Notes: generated by a model from the sequence alone, not told the origin. A stretch of 64,000 bases of DNA from Hydrangea macrophylla (GCA_033977485.1 CM066988.1:30748001-30812000); one strand, 5' to 3'. Numbered from the stretch's first letter, positions 1 to 11,610 are shown. Numbers and translations are program-made.

Positions 1-457
1 ATAGAATCTACCCTCTGATTCAGAGTAAGCATTCCCTTGAGAATGTCACCAAGTCGATTACTGAGTACTGCAGTCTTGTTGATAAGAGTTATCAACATGT
101 TTGGTAATCATGAGAGGTGAATGGGACTCAAGGATTATAAGAAGTAATCATGATTCAGGTTGACAGTAACTGTTTATCCGACTACCTGAATATGATTGCG
201 AATGCTGACGGTAGAGGGACATTAGTACAACATACAAGTCTAGTTATCGCTTCGGATATGTTCTTTTGCGTTGGAGTTCAGTTATCGTTTTATAGTGGAG
301 TAAACGTTAACTGATCAGTCGATTAATTTGCTGATCAAAGAGTTTGGTCATGGGAGTTAATCAACTGATCTGAGCCAACAATAAAGAGCCTAGGAGGTTC
401 CACTCTTAGCTCCGCTAGGATGCTTGGAAAGGCAAATGAGGATGATGGCAAGACAGG

Positions 458-570
458 TTCGATCGATTGAAGTTGTCTCGATCGATTGAAGTCTAGACAG
501 GTTCGATCGATTGAAGATGGTTCGATCGATCGAATGTTCGATCGATTGAAGCCACTTCGATCGCTCGAGA
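458..570 (+). promoter_or_regulatory. CpG palindrome cluster upstream of copia TATA box
   Basis: Six copies of a 13-14 bp near-palindrome (TTCGATCGATTGAA, TTCGATCGATCGAA, TTCGATCGCTCGAG and similar) are spaced about 16-24 bp apart and end 22 bp before the TATA box. The same block recurs in the 3' LTR at about 7652-7765. Position and repetition suggest promoter elements; the binding factor is unknown. Confidence 0.6.
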
Positions 571-591
571 GCTAGGTCGGTTCTGGCAATC

Positions 592-600
592 TATAAATAG
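592..600 (+). promoter_or_regulatory. TATA box of copia 5' LTR
   Basis: TATAAATAG directly downstream of the palindrome cluster; the same box is at about 7786-7794 in the 3' LTR. This marks the U3/R border region. Confidence 0.75.
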
Positions 601-951
601 GGCAGCTGCGTTCTGGAAAAAAGGTTGTTCGTCGTTTTGAACGTCAGAAGCTGCAGAAACTGTTTTGGAGCCCCAAAACCTTCTGTATCCTCTCCATTAG
701 GGTTCCCACCAACCCTAGCCCTTCCTGCGAGCATCCATAGGAGTCATAAGAGTGAAGACCATCTAGTGGAGGCTGCTGGAAGTCAGAGATTTCAGAATTG
801 GGTTCAAGACAGTAAGGTATAATTCTTGTCCCCTCTTGTGCGCATCTATAGAGTTGATGGGTAGTAGATCCGGGCATGCCAATTAAGTTTTATAACTTGA
901 TTTTTCCGCTGCGCGTTTAAACTTAGAACTTAAACCGGTTTTTCCAACAAT

Positions 952-965
952 TGGTATCAGAGCCA
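952..965 (+). other. Primer binding site, initiator tRNA-Met
   Basis: TGGTATCAGAGCCA starts two bases after the LTR end and is complementary to the 3' end of plant initiator tRNA-Met, the usual copia primer. Complementarity stops after 14 nt. Confidence 0.9.
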
Positions 966-2645
966 CGCTCGTTTGGATCTACAGATGCGTTTTTGGAACA
1001 ATATTTTGATTTGCATGATGATTTTAGAACTATTTTCGAAACTGCATCGTCACAGATCTGTTTCTGCAGTGTTATCGCAGCAGTATACAAATCTGTGATT
1101 GCATAGGATGCAAGGCGGGTTCGATCGATCGAACATATTTCGATCGATCGAACATACTGTTCTCAAGCGATCGAACAGTCTTCGATCGATCGAAACCTTC
1201 TGGTATTCGATCGATCGAATGAAGCTAGATCGATCGAGACAGATACTTTGTCAGGTTCTCTATTTCACAATTTTTAAGAGTTTTGAAATTAAAAACTTTA
1301 ATTTTAAAATATTCTGTAAAATTTTCAAATCATTCTGTGAAACAGAATGTTCAAGCGATTGAACAGTGTTCAATCGATTGAAGGTTCGAGCGATCGAACG
1401 GTCTTCGATCGATCGAACTGTGACAGAGAAGTAAGATGTTGTTTTAAGTTCTAATTCAGTATGTAAAGAGTTTATATACTGTGTGAATCAATTAAGTGTT
1501 TCAACAGTTACATATATTTGTTATGTATGTATGGATGCGTGTACGACTAACCCTTTTGCAGCTAGATTAGTCGCTATCTCCCATGGCACCAAATCATTTG
1601 AATATTTGTATTTAAATTGTTTGAGATTGGTGCATGTTGTAATTTAAGTTTGGTTTGGTTTTAAGGCATATGTAAAGGGCGCTGCGACTTCAATCCTACG
1701 AAAAGGAAAGTCGCACCGGTTTCCCTAGCCTTTTATTTTGTTGTTATTTCTATTTCTAGATAAATTGTAAACTTTGAAAGAAGCATAGGACAAATGTAAT
1801 AGAATTAGAAAATCCATGAAGATGGAGCAAGGAGCCGTTATCCATGAAGATGGAGCTAGAGACGATCAAACCAAAATGAGGTTCTATAGAGATAGAGCCA
1901 TGGGAGATAGAGGCATTGTTTGAATGCCTATATTTCATTTTAGTTTTTTGTTTTATGTGCTTGGTTTGTGATTGGCGTACAATACATTGTTGCATGCACG
2001 CAAAACAAGTTTTCTAAAATAAAATTCAAAAACCGTTTTCAATACATTAGTAAACATTAGATGTTTATGGGAAGTGTGTAGAAACAGATTTTCTCAAAAA
2101 GCAAAATCCTTTTTACTAAAACTAGTGGGAGAGGGTCTTATTAATTACACCCACGATCTTCCATTAACGGTTCACTGTAAGATGAGTGGTGCATTCTGTG
2201 TCACCTCGTCAGGGGTGATCATTCCATACGGAGGGTGCATTACTCATTGGTTACTAGATGTGAACTTCTTTTGATAGGATCAATCAGACGTGTTAGAGGG
2301 TGACCACCACACGGAGGCGCTACTTGAGACGGTTGTGATTGGATCGTAGTTAATGGTACACACTAGCTAAGCTATGGATAAGGGATCCCACACGAGGCAT
2401 TATTCATAAACTTAGAGATCAAATAGGTTCGGAAGTCATAACTTGTTTTGCAAGAGTTGCATAGCGGATAAGTTATGATAAATTGAAAGATCGAACATTG
2501 ACCACCACACGGAGGCTTTATTCTTTCGTTTCGATATTCCGGCGACTTTGTTTTAAAATAAGAGTTTTAAAAGGATTCTTTTATTTCAAACTGTCAAATT
2601 TTGATATCCATATTTATTTTGTTTTGATTTTTATAGTAAATCATA
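966..2645 (+). other. Untranslated leader of copia element
   Basis: 1.7 kb without a credible ORF. It carries a second cluster of TTCGATCGATCGAA-type palindromes (about 1118-1235 and 1350-1425), a short direct duplication of a block containing ATCCATGAAGATGGAGC (about 1810-1860), and two copies of ACCACACGGAGGC (about 2307 and 2502). It is long for a leader and may contain packaging or dimerisation signals; that is inference. Confidence 0.6.
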
Positions 2646-3734
2646 ATGTCTGGATCTGCATTTAGTCCACTTGCCACCATACTCACTCAAAATAAGTTAA
2701 CTGGAAACAACTATACTGAATGGAAACGTAACCTTGACATCGTGTTAACTGCGGAGGATCACATATATGTCCTCACCACCCCAAGCCCTGAAGAACCCGC
2801 GGAAAATGCTTCGGCAGCTGCCAGACGCGAGTTCGACAAATGGAAGAAGTCGAATGGAATGGCTCGTTGCTATATTCTGGCCTCAATGGCTGGTGTGTTG
2901 CAACACCAATTCCAATCGAATGATTCTGCTAGTGACATTATCACATCCCTGAAAAAGATGTTTGGGGAGCATGGCAGCCCTGCCAGGCAGGTAGCCATGC
3001 AAAAGATAATGAGTGCAAAGATGTCGGAAGGGACTCCAGTCAAGGAACATGTTTTAAAAATTATTGGTTATTTAAACGAGTTGGAGACCCTAGGTGCCAA
3101 CATTGATGCACAGACCCAAGTTGATATGATCCTTAATTCGCTGTCGCCTTCATTCGCTCAATTTAAACTTAACTATAATATGAATCAAATGAATTTTTCA
3201 ATGAGCGAATTGATGAGTTTTCTTTTGGCAGCGGAAGGGGTGATCAAACCTGGGGTCAACGTTTTGAACGTTGAGAAAAGCGCTTCCTCTTCCCGATCTG
3301 TGCCGAAAGGAAAGAAAGGGAAGAAGAAAGCTAGCACTGGTGGTTCAAGTGTTGGACCAGTCCCTAAGATTGCAAAATCTAAGGGAAAAGGTAAGGGCAA
3401 AGGGAAGGTGGGTGGCCAAGGCAAAGGAAAGTGTTTCCAATGCGGTGAGAAGGGCCACTGGAAGAGGAACTTTCCAGAATTCTTAGCTACAAGAGTTCAA
3501 GGTATGATTGAATCACATGTGATTGAAGTAAGTTTTATAACGGATACTTCAAACACTTGGTGCATTGATTCTGGTGCGACTAACCATATCTGTAATTCAT
3601 TGCAGGTGTTCAGATCAACCAGGAGGTGCAATGATGGGGAAATCGTACTTACTCTAGGTTCTAGCGCAACCGTTTCTGCGGTTTCTATAGGAGTCGTAGT
3701 TTTAGAATTTCTAGACAATAAAATTTTGATTTGA
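2646..3734 (+). pseudogene. copia gag and protease N-terminal part
   Basis: Starts at ATG 2646, the first ATG after the leader followed by a long open frame. Residues 1 to about 200 are a copia-type gag, a nucleocapsid-forming protein. A basic Gly/Lys-rich stretch and a CCHC zinc knuckle (CFQCGEKGHWKRNF, about residue 260) follow. The last cysteine of the knuckle is Phe here, so it should not bind zinc normally. The aspartic protease motif WCIDSGATNHIC lies near residue 302. The frame stops at TGA 3732-3734 and continues in the same frame, so this is a nonsense mutation in a single gag-pol frame. Confidence 0.9.
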
Positions 3735-5387
3735 TCAGATGTACTTTACGTCCCTTCAATGAGACGTAATTTAATTTCAGTTTCTAATTTATCGAATAAT
3801 GGTTATTCTTTTCATTTTGGAACTGAAGTTGTGATTAAAAGAAATAGTTCTTTTATATGTTCTGGTGTTAAATCAAATGGTTTGTATGTGATTACTCCCA
3901 ATATTTCTAAAGATTCTTGCATGGAACTTAATAACTCAGTGGTTACTGTACCATCTAAAAGAAAGAGACCTTCCACTAATCCAACAAGGCTTTGGCATAT
4001 GAGGCTTGGCCATATCAATCTAAATAGGATTGGCAGATTAGTCAAAGAAGGGATCTTAGGCGATTTGGTTCTAGAACCAATGGAAGTCTGCGAGTCTTGT
4101 TTAGAGGGTAAGATGACCAAAAGGCCCTTTCCTACAAAGGGAAATAGAACCGATGCATTGTTGGAATTAGTTCATACTGATGTGTGTGGACCAATAAATA
4201 TTAGAGCAAGGAGTGGTTATGAGTATTTTATAACATTTACTGATGACCACTCCAGGTATGGATATGTGTACCTAATGCAGCACAAGTCTGAAGCCTTTGA
4301 AAAGTTCAAAGAGTTTAGAGCTGAAGTGGAGAAGCAATTGGGCACACATATCAAGGCCATTCGATCTGATCGAGGGGGCGAGTACCTCTCTAATGAGTTT
4401 ATTGATCACCTCGTACAGAATGGGATTCTGTCACAGTTGACTGCACCTGGTACGCCTCAGCAGAACGGTGTAGCAGAGAGAAGGAATCGGACTCTTTTAG
4501 ACATGACTAGGTCGATGATGAGTTACTCGGAGTTGCCATTATTCCTTTGGGGTTATGCTTTGGAAACCGCTGCGTACATACTAAATCTAGTACCAAGCAA
4601 ATCTGTTCCCAGGACACCACGAGAGATGTGGATTGGGCGCAAGCCTTCTTTGCAACATCTCCGGATATGGGGGTGTCCGGCACATGTGCTGAAAGGAAAG
4701 ATGAGCAAGTTGGATTCTAGATCGGAAGTATGTTACTTCGTAGGGTATCCAAAGGGTACTTATGGATGGTATTTTTATGATCCAAGAGAGCAGAAAGTGT
4801 TTGTTAGTACGAATGCTGTTTTTTTGGAGGATGACTATATCATGAACCATAAGCCTAAGGGAAGGATAGATCTTAGAGAGATAGAAGGAGAGCCCTCAGT
4901 CCAACCCGTAGTTGATAACGATATAAATCAAGGAAATACCACTTCTTCACCCATTTTCGCACCGGTACCTCGTCGTAGTGGGAGGATTATCAGCCAGCCT
5001 GATAGATACTTGTTCTTAAGAGAAGTTTTTGAAGCTGTCTCCATAGAATCTGAATCTGATCCTGCCACATACGAAGAGGAAATGGCTGATGTAGACTCGA
5101 CTCATTGGATTAAAGCTATGAAGGCTGAATTAGAATCTATGGATTCTAATCAGGTCTGGGATCTTGTAGAGCTTCCAGCCAATATTAAACCCATTGGTTG
5201 TAAGTGGGTCTACAAGAGGAAAAGAGGATCTGATGGAAAGGTTGAAACCTTTAAGGCTAGGCTTGTAGCGAAAGGTTATACTCAAAGGGAGGGCATTGAC
5301 TATGAGGAAACCTTCTCGCCGGTAGCCATGCTGAAGTCCATCAGAATACTCTTATCCATTGATGCATGCCTAGATTATGAGATCTGA
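3735..5387 (+). pseudogene. copia integrase and start of reverse transcriptase
   Basis: Same frame as the gag part. It shows the GAG-pre-integrase HHCC zinc site (HMRLGHIN, then CESC), and the integrase catalytic triad as [17 protein letters not shown] and [11 protein letters not shown]. The N-terminal RT block follows ([25 protein letters not shown]). Integrase before RT is the defining copia order. The frame ends in two adjacent stops, TGA and TAG at 5385-5390, where related proteins have Trp-Gln, consistent with G-to-A and C-to-T changes. Confidence 0.92.
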
Positions 5388-5390
5388 TAG

Positions 5391-6629
5391 ATGGACGTCA
5401 AGACTGCATTCTTGAATGGCAATCTTGAGGAGGACATCTATATGCAACAACCAGAAGGGTTCATAGCTGGTCGGAAAGGTAACTTGGTATGCAAGTTGCA
5501 AAAGTCCATTTATGGGCTTAAGCAAGCATCCAGAAGTTGGAACATCCGATTTGACCAAGCGGTCTAGTCGTTTGGTTTCATACAGAATCTGGATGAACCT
5601 TGTGTATACAAGAAGAGTGAAGGGAAAGTGGTGGCCTTTCTTGTGCTTTACGTTGACGACATTCTACTCATTGAAAATGATGTAGCAGCGCTGTCAATAG
5701 TCAAGGTTTGGCTAGCTAGTACTTTCGATATGAAGGATCTAGGAGAGGCGAGCTATATTCTAGGGATAAAGCTCTTTCGGGATCGCAAGCGAAAAATAAT
5801 GGGATTATCTCAAGCTGGTTATATCGATAAGGTGCTAACTAGGTTTTCAATGGATAATTCGAAGAAAGGTTTGTTACCTTTCAGGCATGGTTTAGCGTTC
5901 TCCAAGGACCAGTGTCCAAAGACACAGGAGGAGAGGAATCGCATGGCAGGAGTTCCCTATGCTTCAGCAGTGGGAAGTCTTATGTATGCGATGTTATGCA
6001 CTAGACCAGATATTTGCTTTGCCGTTGGCATGGTTAGCAGATATCAGTCGAATCCAGGTCTAGAGCACTGGACAGCCGTCAAGCACATTCTTAAGTACTT
6101 GAGAAGGACTAAAGATTACATGCTTATGTACGGTGGTAGTGAGTTAATTCCAGTAGGATACACTGACTCGGAATTTATGTCAGATAAAGATTCGAGGAAG
6201 TCGACGTCCGGTCATCTCTTTACCTTGGGAGGTGGTGCTGTCAGTTGGAGGAGCATTAAGCAGAAATGCATTGCAGACTCAACTACAGAAGCTGAGTATG
6301 TGGCTGCTTGTGAAGCCGCAAAGGAAGCTGCTTGGCTTAAGAAGTTCTTTATGGAGCTCGAGGTGGTACCAGCGTCGCTGTCACCTATTACGTGTGATAA
6401 TAGTGGGGCAGTGGCTCAGTCCAAGGAGCCAAGGAACCACGGAAAGGGAAAGCACGTAGAGCGGAAATATCATCTTATCCGAGATATTGTTCAACGTGGA
6501 GATGTGACTGTCACCAAGATTGCCACCGCTGACAATCTTGCTGATCCGTTTACAAAGGCCTTGCCACAGAAGGTCTTTGATCGTCATCTAGATAGTCTAG
6601 GTCTCAGATGTAATCCTGTATGGTTATGA
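5391..6629 (+). pseudogene. copia reverse transcriptase C-terminal part and RNase H
   Basis: Continues the same frame after the double stop with MDVKTAFLNGNLEEDIYM; a further TAG lies at 5565-5567. The RT active site is YVDDILLI (about 5650). RNase H is seen as TDSEFMSDKDSRKSTSGHLF, then TEAEYVAACEAAKEAAWL and a C-terminus LADPFTKALP. It ends at TGA 6627-6629, 15 bp before the 3' LTR. The four stops and broken knuckle make this copy non-autonomous although the LTRs are young. Confidence 0.92.
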
Positions 6630-6633
6630 GTGT

Positions 6634-6644
6634 AAGTGGGAGTT
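6634..6644 (+). other. Polypurine tract of copia element
   Basis: AAGTGGGAGTT immediately before the 3' LTR TGTTGGG; plus-strand priming site. It overlaps nothing but the gap after the pol stop. Confidence 0.75.
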
Positions 6645-8143
6645 TGTTGGGTTTGTGCCCTCAAACCATTACTATATGTATTAGACATAAGCATTTTAAT
6701 ATATGGATATCAGCTTTACATTTTATGATGTATGCTTCTTTCATGAGATGATTGTTTAATCCATAAGTATCATAGTAAGTTTTTCGTGTGTGTATGAGAT
6801 ACATACAATGAGATAAGAATTACTATTCTTTGATACTTAAAGCTTGTCACAGTGGATGATGAGACTGGATATCTCATCAGGTATACACTGTAGCATCATT
6901 AACTACCATTAGATGGAGTGATAAATCTCAATCACTAGAGTGTGACTCTTGGTTAGTATGCCAGTGCTTATAGTGCATTGACGGACCTGAGTTTCCTATT
7001 GACGCTCAATGCTGTCAACAGTCAATAGGAACTCATAACTTGTATAAGGTATGTGTTCTCAATCTTGAGACGATTATGAACACAGACTGTGGATATGACT
7101 GCTTTGACTTACCAACCAGTGAGGTCTATAGAAGATCAATACCTGGGTATCTTGGGTATGTCATGTTCATAGGGTTGTGAACATATATTGTCAAGATAGA
7201 ATCTACCCTCTGATTCAGAGTAAGCATTCCCTTGAGAATGTCACCAAGTCGATTACTGAGTACTGCAGTCTTGTTGATAAGAGTTATCAACATGTTTGGT
7301 AATCATGAGAGGTGAATGGGACTCAAGGATTATAAGAAGTAATCATGATTCAGGTTGACAGTAACTGTTTATCCGACTACCTGAATATGATTGCGAATGC
7401 TGACGGTAGAGGGACATTAGTACAACATACAAGTCTAGTTATCGCTTCGGATATGTTCTTTTGCATTGGAGTTCAGTTATCGTTTTATAGTGGAGTAAAC
7501 GTTAACTGATCAGTCGATTAATTTACTGATCAAAGAGTTTGGTCATGGGAGTTAATCAACTGATCTGAGCCAACAATAAAGAGCCTAGGAGGTCCCACTC
7601 TTAGCTCCGCTAGGATGCTTGGAAAGGCAAATGAGGATGATGTCAAGACAGGTTCGATCGATTGAAGTTGTCTCGATCGATTGAAGTCTAGACAGGTTCG
7701 ATCGATTGAAGATGGTTCGATCGATCGAATGTTCGATCGTTCGAAGCCACTTCGATCGCTCGAGAGCTAGGTCGGTTCTGGGAATCTATAAATAGGGCAG
7801 CTGCGTTCTGGAAAAAAGGTTGTTCGTCGTTTTGAACGTCAGAAGCTGCAGAAACTGTTTTGGAGCCCCAAAACCTTCTGTATCCTCTCCATTAGGGTTC
7901 CCACCAACCCTAGCCTTCCTGCGAGCATCCATAGGAGTCATAAGAGTGAAGACCATCTAGTGGAGGCTGCTGGAAGTCAGAGATTTCAGAATTGGGTTCA
8001 AGACAGTAAGGTATAATTCTTGTCCCCTCTTGTGCGCATCTATAGAGTTGATGGGTAGTAGATCCGGGCATGCCAATTAAGTTTTATAACTTGATTTTTC
8101 CGCTGCGCGTTTAAACTTAGAACTTAAACCGGTTTTTCCAACA
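6645..8143 (+). repeat. 3' LTR of copia element (1.5 kb, complete)
   Basis: Begins TGTTGGGTTTG and ends CCAACA (TG...CA ends). It has the same palindrome cluster and TATA box as the 5' copy. One cluster unit reads TTCGATCGTTCGAA here against TTCGATCGATTGAA in the 5' copy. It is followed by GGGGA, which would be the target duplication if the unseen left flank matches. Confidence 0.95.
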
Positions 8144-9323
8144 GGGGATTCCATGAAACTTCAAATTGGAGGATCCAAATCACGAATATAAGACTTGGAT
8201 CCACAAATTATACATGATTATAGTCATAATCGATCTTAATTCTCTCATAAATCATCAATTTATAGAAAAATAAGGGATCCAGCTCAAGGAATTCAAGTGG
8301 GATATTGAAGATCCCATTGATTTCCAAGAGAATAGCACGGACAAAGAGAGATGAACTCTAAACCCAATAGATGATCTAAGTCAAATTTCTCTTAGAAAAC
8401 TCATTTTACATTAAATTCATGGTTATTTAAATCCAAACCAACAAATATGAATGAAAATTCAATCACAATTCAAGTGGTGTGTGATGAAATGAGGTTAGAA
8501 GAAACTTTTTGAAAATTGTGTAAAGATCCTAGGATATTCTATGAATTGTGATAAGAAAATAAAATAATATTGGAGAATTACCTCTATAACTCCTCAGAAT
8601 TTTCTTGTTTTATGAAGATCTTCAAGCTCTCTTCAATGGCTTCTCAACAAAATTTTCTTGAAACTCTCTCTATTCACTCACCCAATATCTCAATTGTTCA
8701 ACCCCTCACAATGGCGATGTATCTCCCTTTATATAGACCATTTAGGAGAGGTTAATTCTGTAAATTCGGGGAATTCCCATATACAATGGAATCTTTGGGT
8801 GTTTAATACGTATTTGAATTAAAGCAGACTGTTACAGTCCCGCTGCTTGTCTGCAACACAGTGATTGAGTGTTACCGGGTCCACCGTGTGCCGCCTTTTC
8901 TTGTCTTACTTTTATTTTGAAGTTCTTTTCTTTTCTTTCTTTTCAAGTACTTTTTTTTTTTTTTTTTTTGTCTTTTCAAATTCTTTTCTTTTCTTTTCTT
9001 TTCCTTTTTAGATTCTTTTAATCAAAATCCATTTTTCTTAACAAAATAGAAGAAAACACTTACTATGTATATGTATATATATATGTTTTGAATACTTTTA
9101 AATTAATTAATAAACTCCTATTCGTATTTTCACACTAGAAGTCCCCTCAACACCATGTTTTCTTCTCTTCTTTTTGAACTTTGAGGTTTTGGAGATTGAG
9201 AGGCTTTCCAAAGAGATTGAATTACCCTTAAAGACTTTCGAATTCTATCGAACATTGTCGTCATCAATTTCAGAGGTAATAGTCCCCTGAATTCGACATT
9301 CGGTCAAAGTCAGAATGTCTACA
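8144..9323 (-). repeat. 3' LTR fragment of the Tat/Ogre-like element
   Basis: On the - strand the LTR starts TGTAGACATTCTGACTTTGACC at 9323 and runs down to 8144, where the copia insertion cuts it. It has a T-rich tract at about 8950-9005, a block with GTAACAGTCTGCTTT that parallels GTAACAGACTGCTTT of the intact LTR, and a TATATAAA near 8728-8735. Downstream, a leader with CCTCATTTCATCACACACCA is shared with the intact LTR at 39610. About 1.2 kb of what is 3.4 kb in the intact relative. Confidence 0.75.
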
Positions 9324-9337
9324 ATTTGCCCCTCTTT
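9324..9337 (-). other. Polypurine tract of the Tat/Ogre-like remnant
   Basis: AAAGAGGGGCAAAT on the - strand directly before the TGTAGACA LTR start; nearly identical to the PPT at 53869-53882 of the intact element. Confidence 0.75.
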
Positions 9338-9487
9338 GGTAGAGCTTGTGAAGCAACGCGTGTCAGAAGTGAATGTCGAAGCCTATGTGAAGACAAGTCT
9401 TTGACCAAGCTGTCTAAGTCAGGAAAAAACAAAGATGCGTTGCAAAAACGGGCAAAGAGATGGTCAGTACTGGTCGTGCTCAATGGT

Positions 9488-9531
9488 GAGCTGCCTATGT
9501 ATCCCATCGGGATTCATACCAGTGCCTAGTT
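9488..9531 (-). other. Conserved hairpin motif near PPT (remnant copy)
   Basis: On the - strand: GAACTA, then a short stem ATCCC-GAT-GGGAT, then ACATAGGCAGCTC. The same motif occurs three times in the intact Tat/Ogre element (50003, 50103, 53671), and the copy nearest the PPT there ends in the same GGCAGCTC. Confidence 0.6.
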
Positions 9532-9794
9532 CGGGCAAGGAACAGCATACGGGCATAAATAATCATACGGATGAAGGCACCTATCCTATCGTGATGCACG
9601 TGCTCATGCAATAACTGCTGCCTATGAATTTTCATGCTTTATGCTTTCAAGTTATGCAAATGCGATGCTGTTTTGATGTACATGGATGCATTTCATGGCC
9701 TATGCCTTTAAAACTTGGGGCCATTTTATCTTAAAGACGAGCTCTGTTCAGAACTTAGAGTTTTCTAAAGTCATCAATTGGTCTTCTTTAGCAT

Positions 9795-10378
9795 CCGTAA
9801 CCACCTCGCCCCCCGGATAAGTGCTTTTCAGTATCTGTAGCCATCTCGCCCCTCGGATAAGTGCTTTTCGGTATATGTAGCCACCTCGGTCCCCCGGATA
9901 AGTGCTCTTTAGTATCCATAGCCACCTCGGCACCCCAGATAAGTGCTTTTTGGTATCCGTAGCAACCTCGACCTCCCGAATAAGTGCTTTTCGGTATCCG
10001 TAACCACCTCGGCCCTGCGGATAAGTGCTCTTTAGCATTCGTTGCCACCTCAGCCCCCCGGATCAGTGTTCCTCAGTGCCCGTAGCCACCTCGGCCCCCT
10101 GGATAAGTGTTCTTCAGTATCCGTAGCCACCTCAGTCCCCTGGATAAGCGTTCTTTAGTATTCGTAGCCACCTCAGTCCCCCCAAATAAGTGTTCGTCAG
10201 TATCTATAGCCACCCCAGCCCCCCTAATAAGCGTTCTTCAGTATCTGTAGCCACCTCGGCCCCCCGAATAAGTGTTCTTTAGTATTCGTAGCCATGTCGG
10301 CCCCCGGATAAGTGTTCGTCAGTATCTGTAGCCACCTTGACCCCTCAGATAAGTGTTCTTCAGTATCTGTGGTTACTT
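9795..10378. repeat. Tandem array of about 14 units of 42 bp
   Basis: Units read roughly GTAGCCACCTCGGCCCCC then GGATAAGTGTTCTTCAGTAT with 10-25% divergence. The unit is a multiple of three, which creates spurious long open frames with a KSTYPG-like repeat on the - strand. It lies in the position of the 73-bp array of the intact Tat/Ogre element but shares no sequence with it. Confidence 0.85.
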
Positions 10379-10439
10379 CTAACTCAAGGATTCAATTTTC
10401 AAATTTCAAGTTTAAATTTCAAATCTTTAAGTTTAAATT

Positions 10440-11180
10440 TCAACATCCATAGTCAATTCGACTAATCAAATCCGGGAGTTACTCTGACTTGAAAGTATTT
10501 CAATTTTTCAAAATCCGAAATCAATCAGACTCACAGAATTCAAATTTCCAAAATTGGGAGTCAATCAGACTTGAAAGAATTTCTATTTTTCCAAAATCGG
10601 GAGTCAATCAGTCTTGACAGAATATCTATTTCCAAAATCGAGAGTCAATCAGACTCAAAAGAATTCTAGTTTCAAAAATCGAGAGTCAATTAGACTCAAA
10701 AGAATTTCAAATTTCAAAAATCGGAGTCAATCGGACTCGAAAACTTTTCATATTTCAAAAATTGGGAGTCAAGCAGACTCAAAAAATACCTATTTCAAAA
10801 ATCGAGAGCCAATTAGATTCAAAAGAATTTCCTATGTTCAAAATCAGGAGGCAATCAGAGTCGACAAAATATTTATCCAAAACCGGGAGTTAATCAGATT
10901 CGACAGAATATCTATTTCCAAAATTGGGATTCAATCAGACTCAAAAGAATTTTAAAATTTTAAGACCGAAGTCAATAAGACTCAAAAACATTTCTTATTT
11001 CAAAAATCAGGAGTCAAATAGACTCAAAAGAATTTCAAATTTCCAAATTCGGAGTCGATCTGACTCAAAAGAATTTTAATTTCCAAAATTAGGATTCAAA
11101 TTGGACTCAAAAGAATTTTAAGTTTTCAAATTCGGAGTCAATCTGACTCAAAAGAATTTCAATTTCTAAAATTGGGAAAA
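10440..11180. repeat. Degenerate 35-40 bp repeats (GGGAGTCAATCAGACTC type)
   Basis: About 18-20 imperfect copies of a unit such as AATCGGGAGTCAATCAGACT followed by CAAAAGAATTTC. They resemble, in the opposite orientation, the TTGACTCCGATTTTG-type repeats at 52090-52840 of the intact relative, so this is the hypervariable 3' region of the element. Confidence 0.75.
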
Positions 11181-11279
11181 CTTTGTAGGACGTCTAAGCA
11201 AAATTCGGTGGTCCCCATGTAAATATGAAAAAAATTTGGGGGGCAGGCCAACTGTCCCTCGCAGTGGCACTCAAAACAG

Positions 11280-11325
11280 ACACTATACCACTACAGCATT
11301 CAGCGAGTGCCATGGCCTTTTCATC
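11280..11325 (+). promoter_or_regulatory. Decayed CpG palindrome cluster before antisense ORF remnant
   Basis: GTGGCACTC, then GCATTCAGCGAGTGCCATGG, a degraded form of the GGCACTCACTGAGTGCC palindromes at 51787-51895 of the intact relative. Both lie just upstream of an ORF antisense to the element. Confidence 0.4.
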
Positions 11326-11610
11326 GTCTGCAACTGGGTCTTGCAGTTTGTTTCAAAACATGATTTTCTTTTCTTTTTTCTTCATTCTTCTCTCCTCTTC
11401 TCATAGGATTTCCTCCCCCAAGATTTTCAATCCTCTTGATCCTAGACTCATATCCTTCCCATCACAGTTTAGTTTACTTGTACTTAACCATAAAGATCAC
11501 ATCTTTTGCTTGATTCATGATTAAAAACTATAGTTTCTTCACATTTTGCATGTTTTTCCTTAAGTGTTTCCAAAAACCCCTTATTCTTTCTTGCAGATCA
11601 AAGTCAATGA

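Larger units (their letters stand above)
1..949 (+). repeat. 5' LTR of copia element (partial)
   Basis: Near-identical to 7196-8143 and ends in the same CCAACA. It contains a cluster of TCGATCGATTGAA-type palindromes at 458-570 and a TATA box at 592-600, so transcription should start near 620-640. A 65-codon open frame at 625-822 is LTR sequence and not taken as a gene. Confidence 0.95.
1..8143 (+). mobile_element. Ty1/copia LTR retrotransposon, 5' end cut by window edge
   Basis: The element runs from a 5' LTR that begins before the window to a complete 3' LTR ending TTTTTCCAACA at 8143. Base 1 corresponds to base 7196 of the 3' LTR, so about 550 bp of the 5' LTR are missing. In order it holds the LTR, a PBS for initiator tRNA-Met, a 1.7-kb leader, gag-protease-integrase-RT-RNase H (the copia order) and a PPT. 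By eye the two LTRs differ at about eight sites in 949 bp, so insertion is recent. Base 8144 onward is older Tat/Ogre-like sequence on the other strand, the insertion target. The target-site duplication cannot be checked because the left flank is outside. I do not assign a copia lineage. Confidence 0.95.

Noticed and set aside
625..822. A small gene in the copia LTR
   Set aside because: The frame lies after the LTR TATA box and is not kept in the 3' LTR, where one C is missing from CCTAGCCC near 7913.
8570..8755. 61-codon open frame on + in the Tat-like LTR remnant
   Set aside because: Antisense to LTR leader sequence with TATA box; no domain.
9748..10048. Overlapping open frames on - with a repeating KSTYPG-like peptide, resembling a repetitive secreted protein
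   Set aside because: Product of a 42-bp tandem array whose unit is a multiple of three; no start context and the frame breaks with unit divergence.
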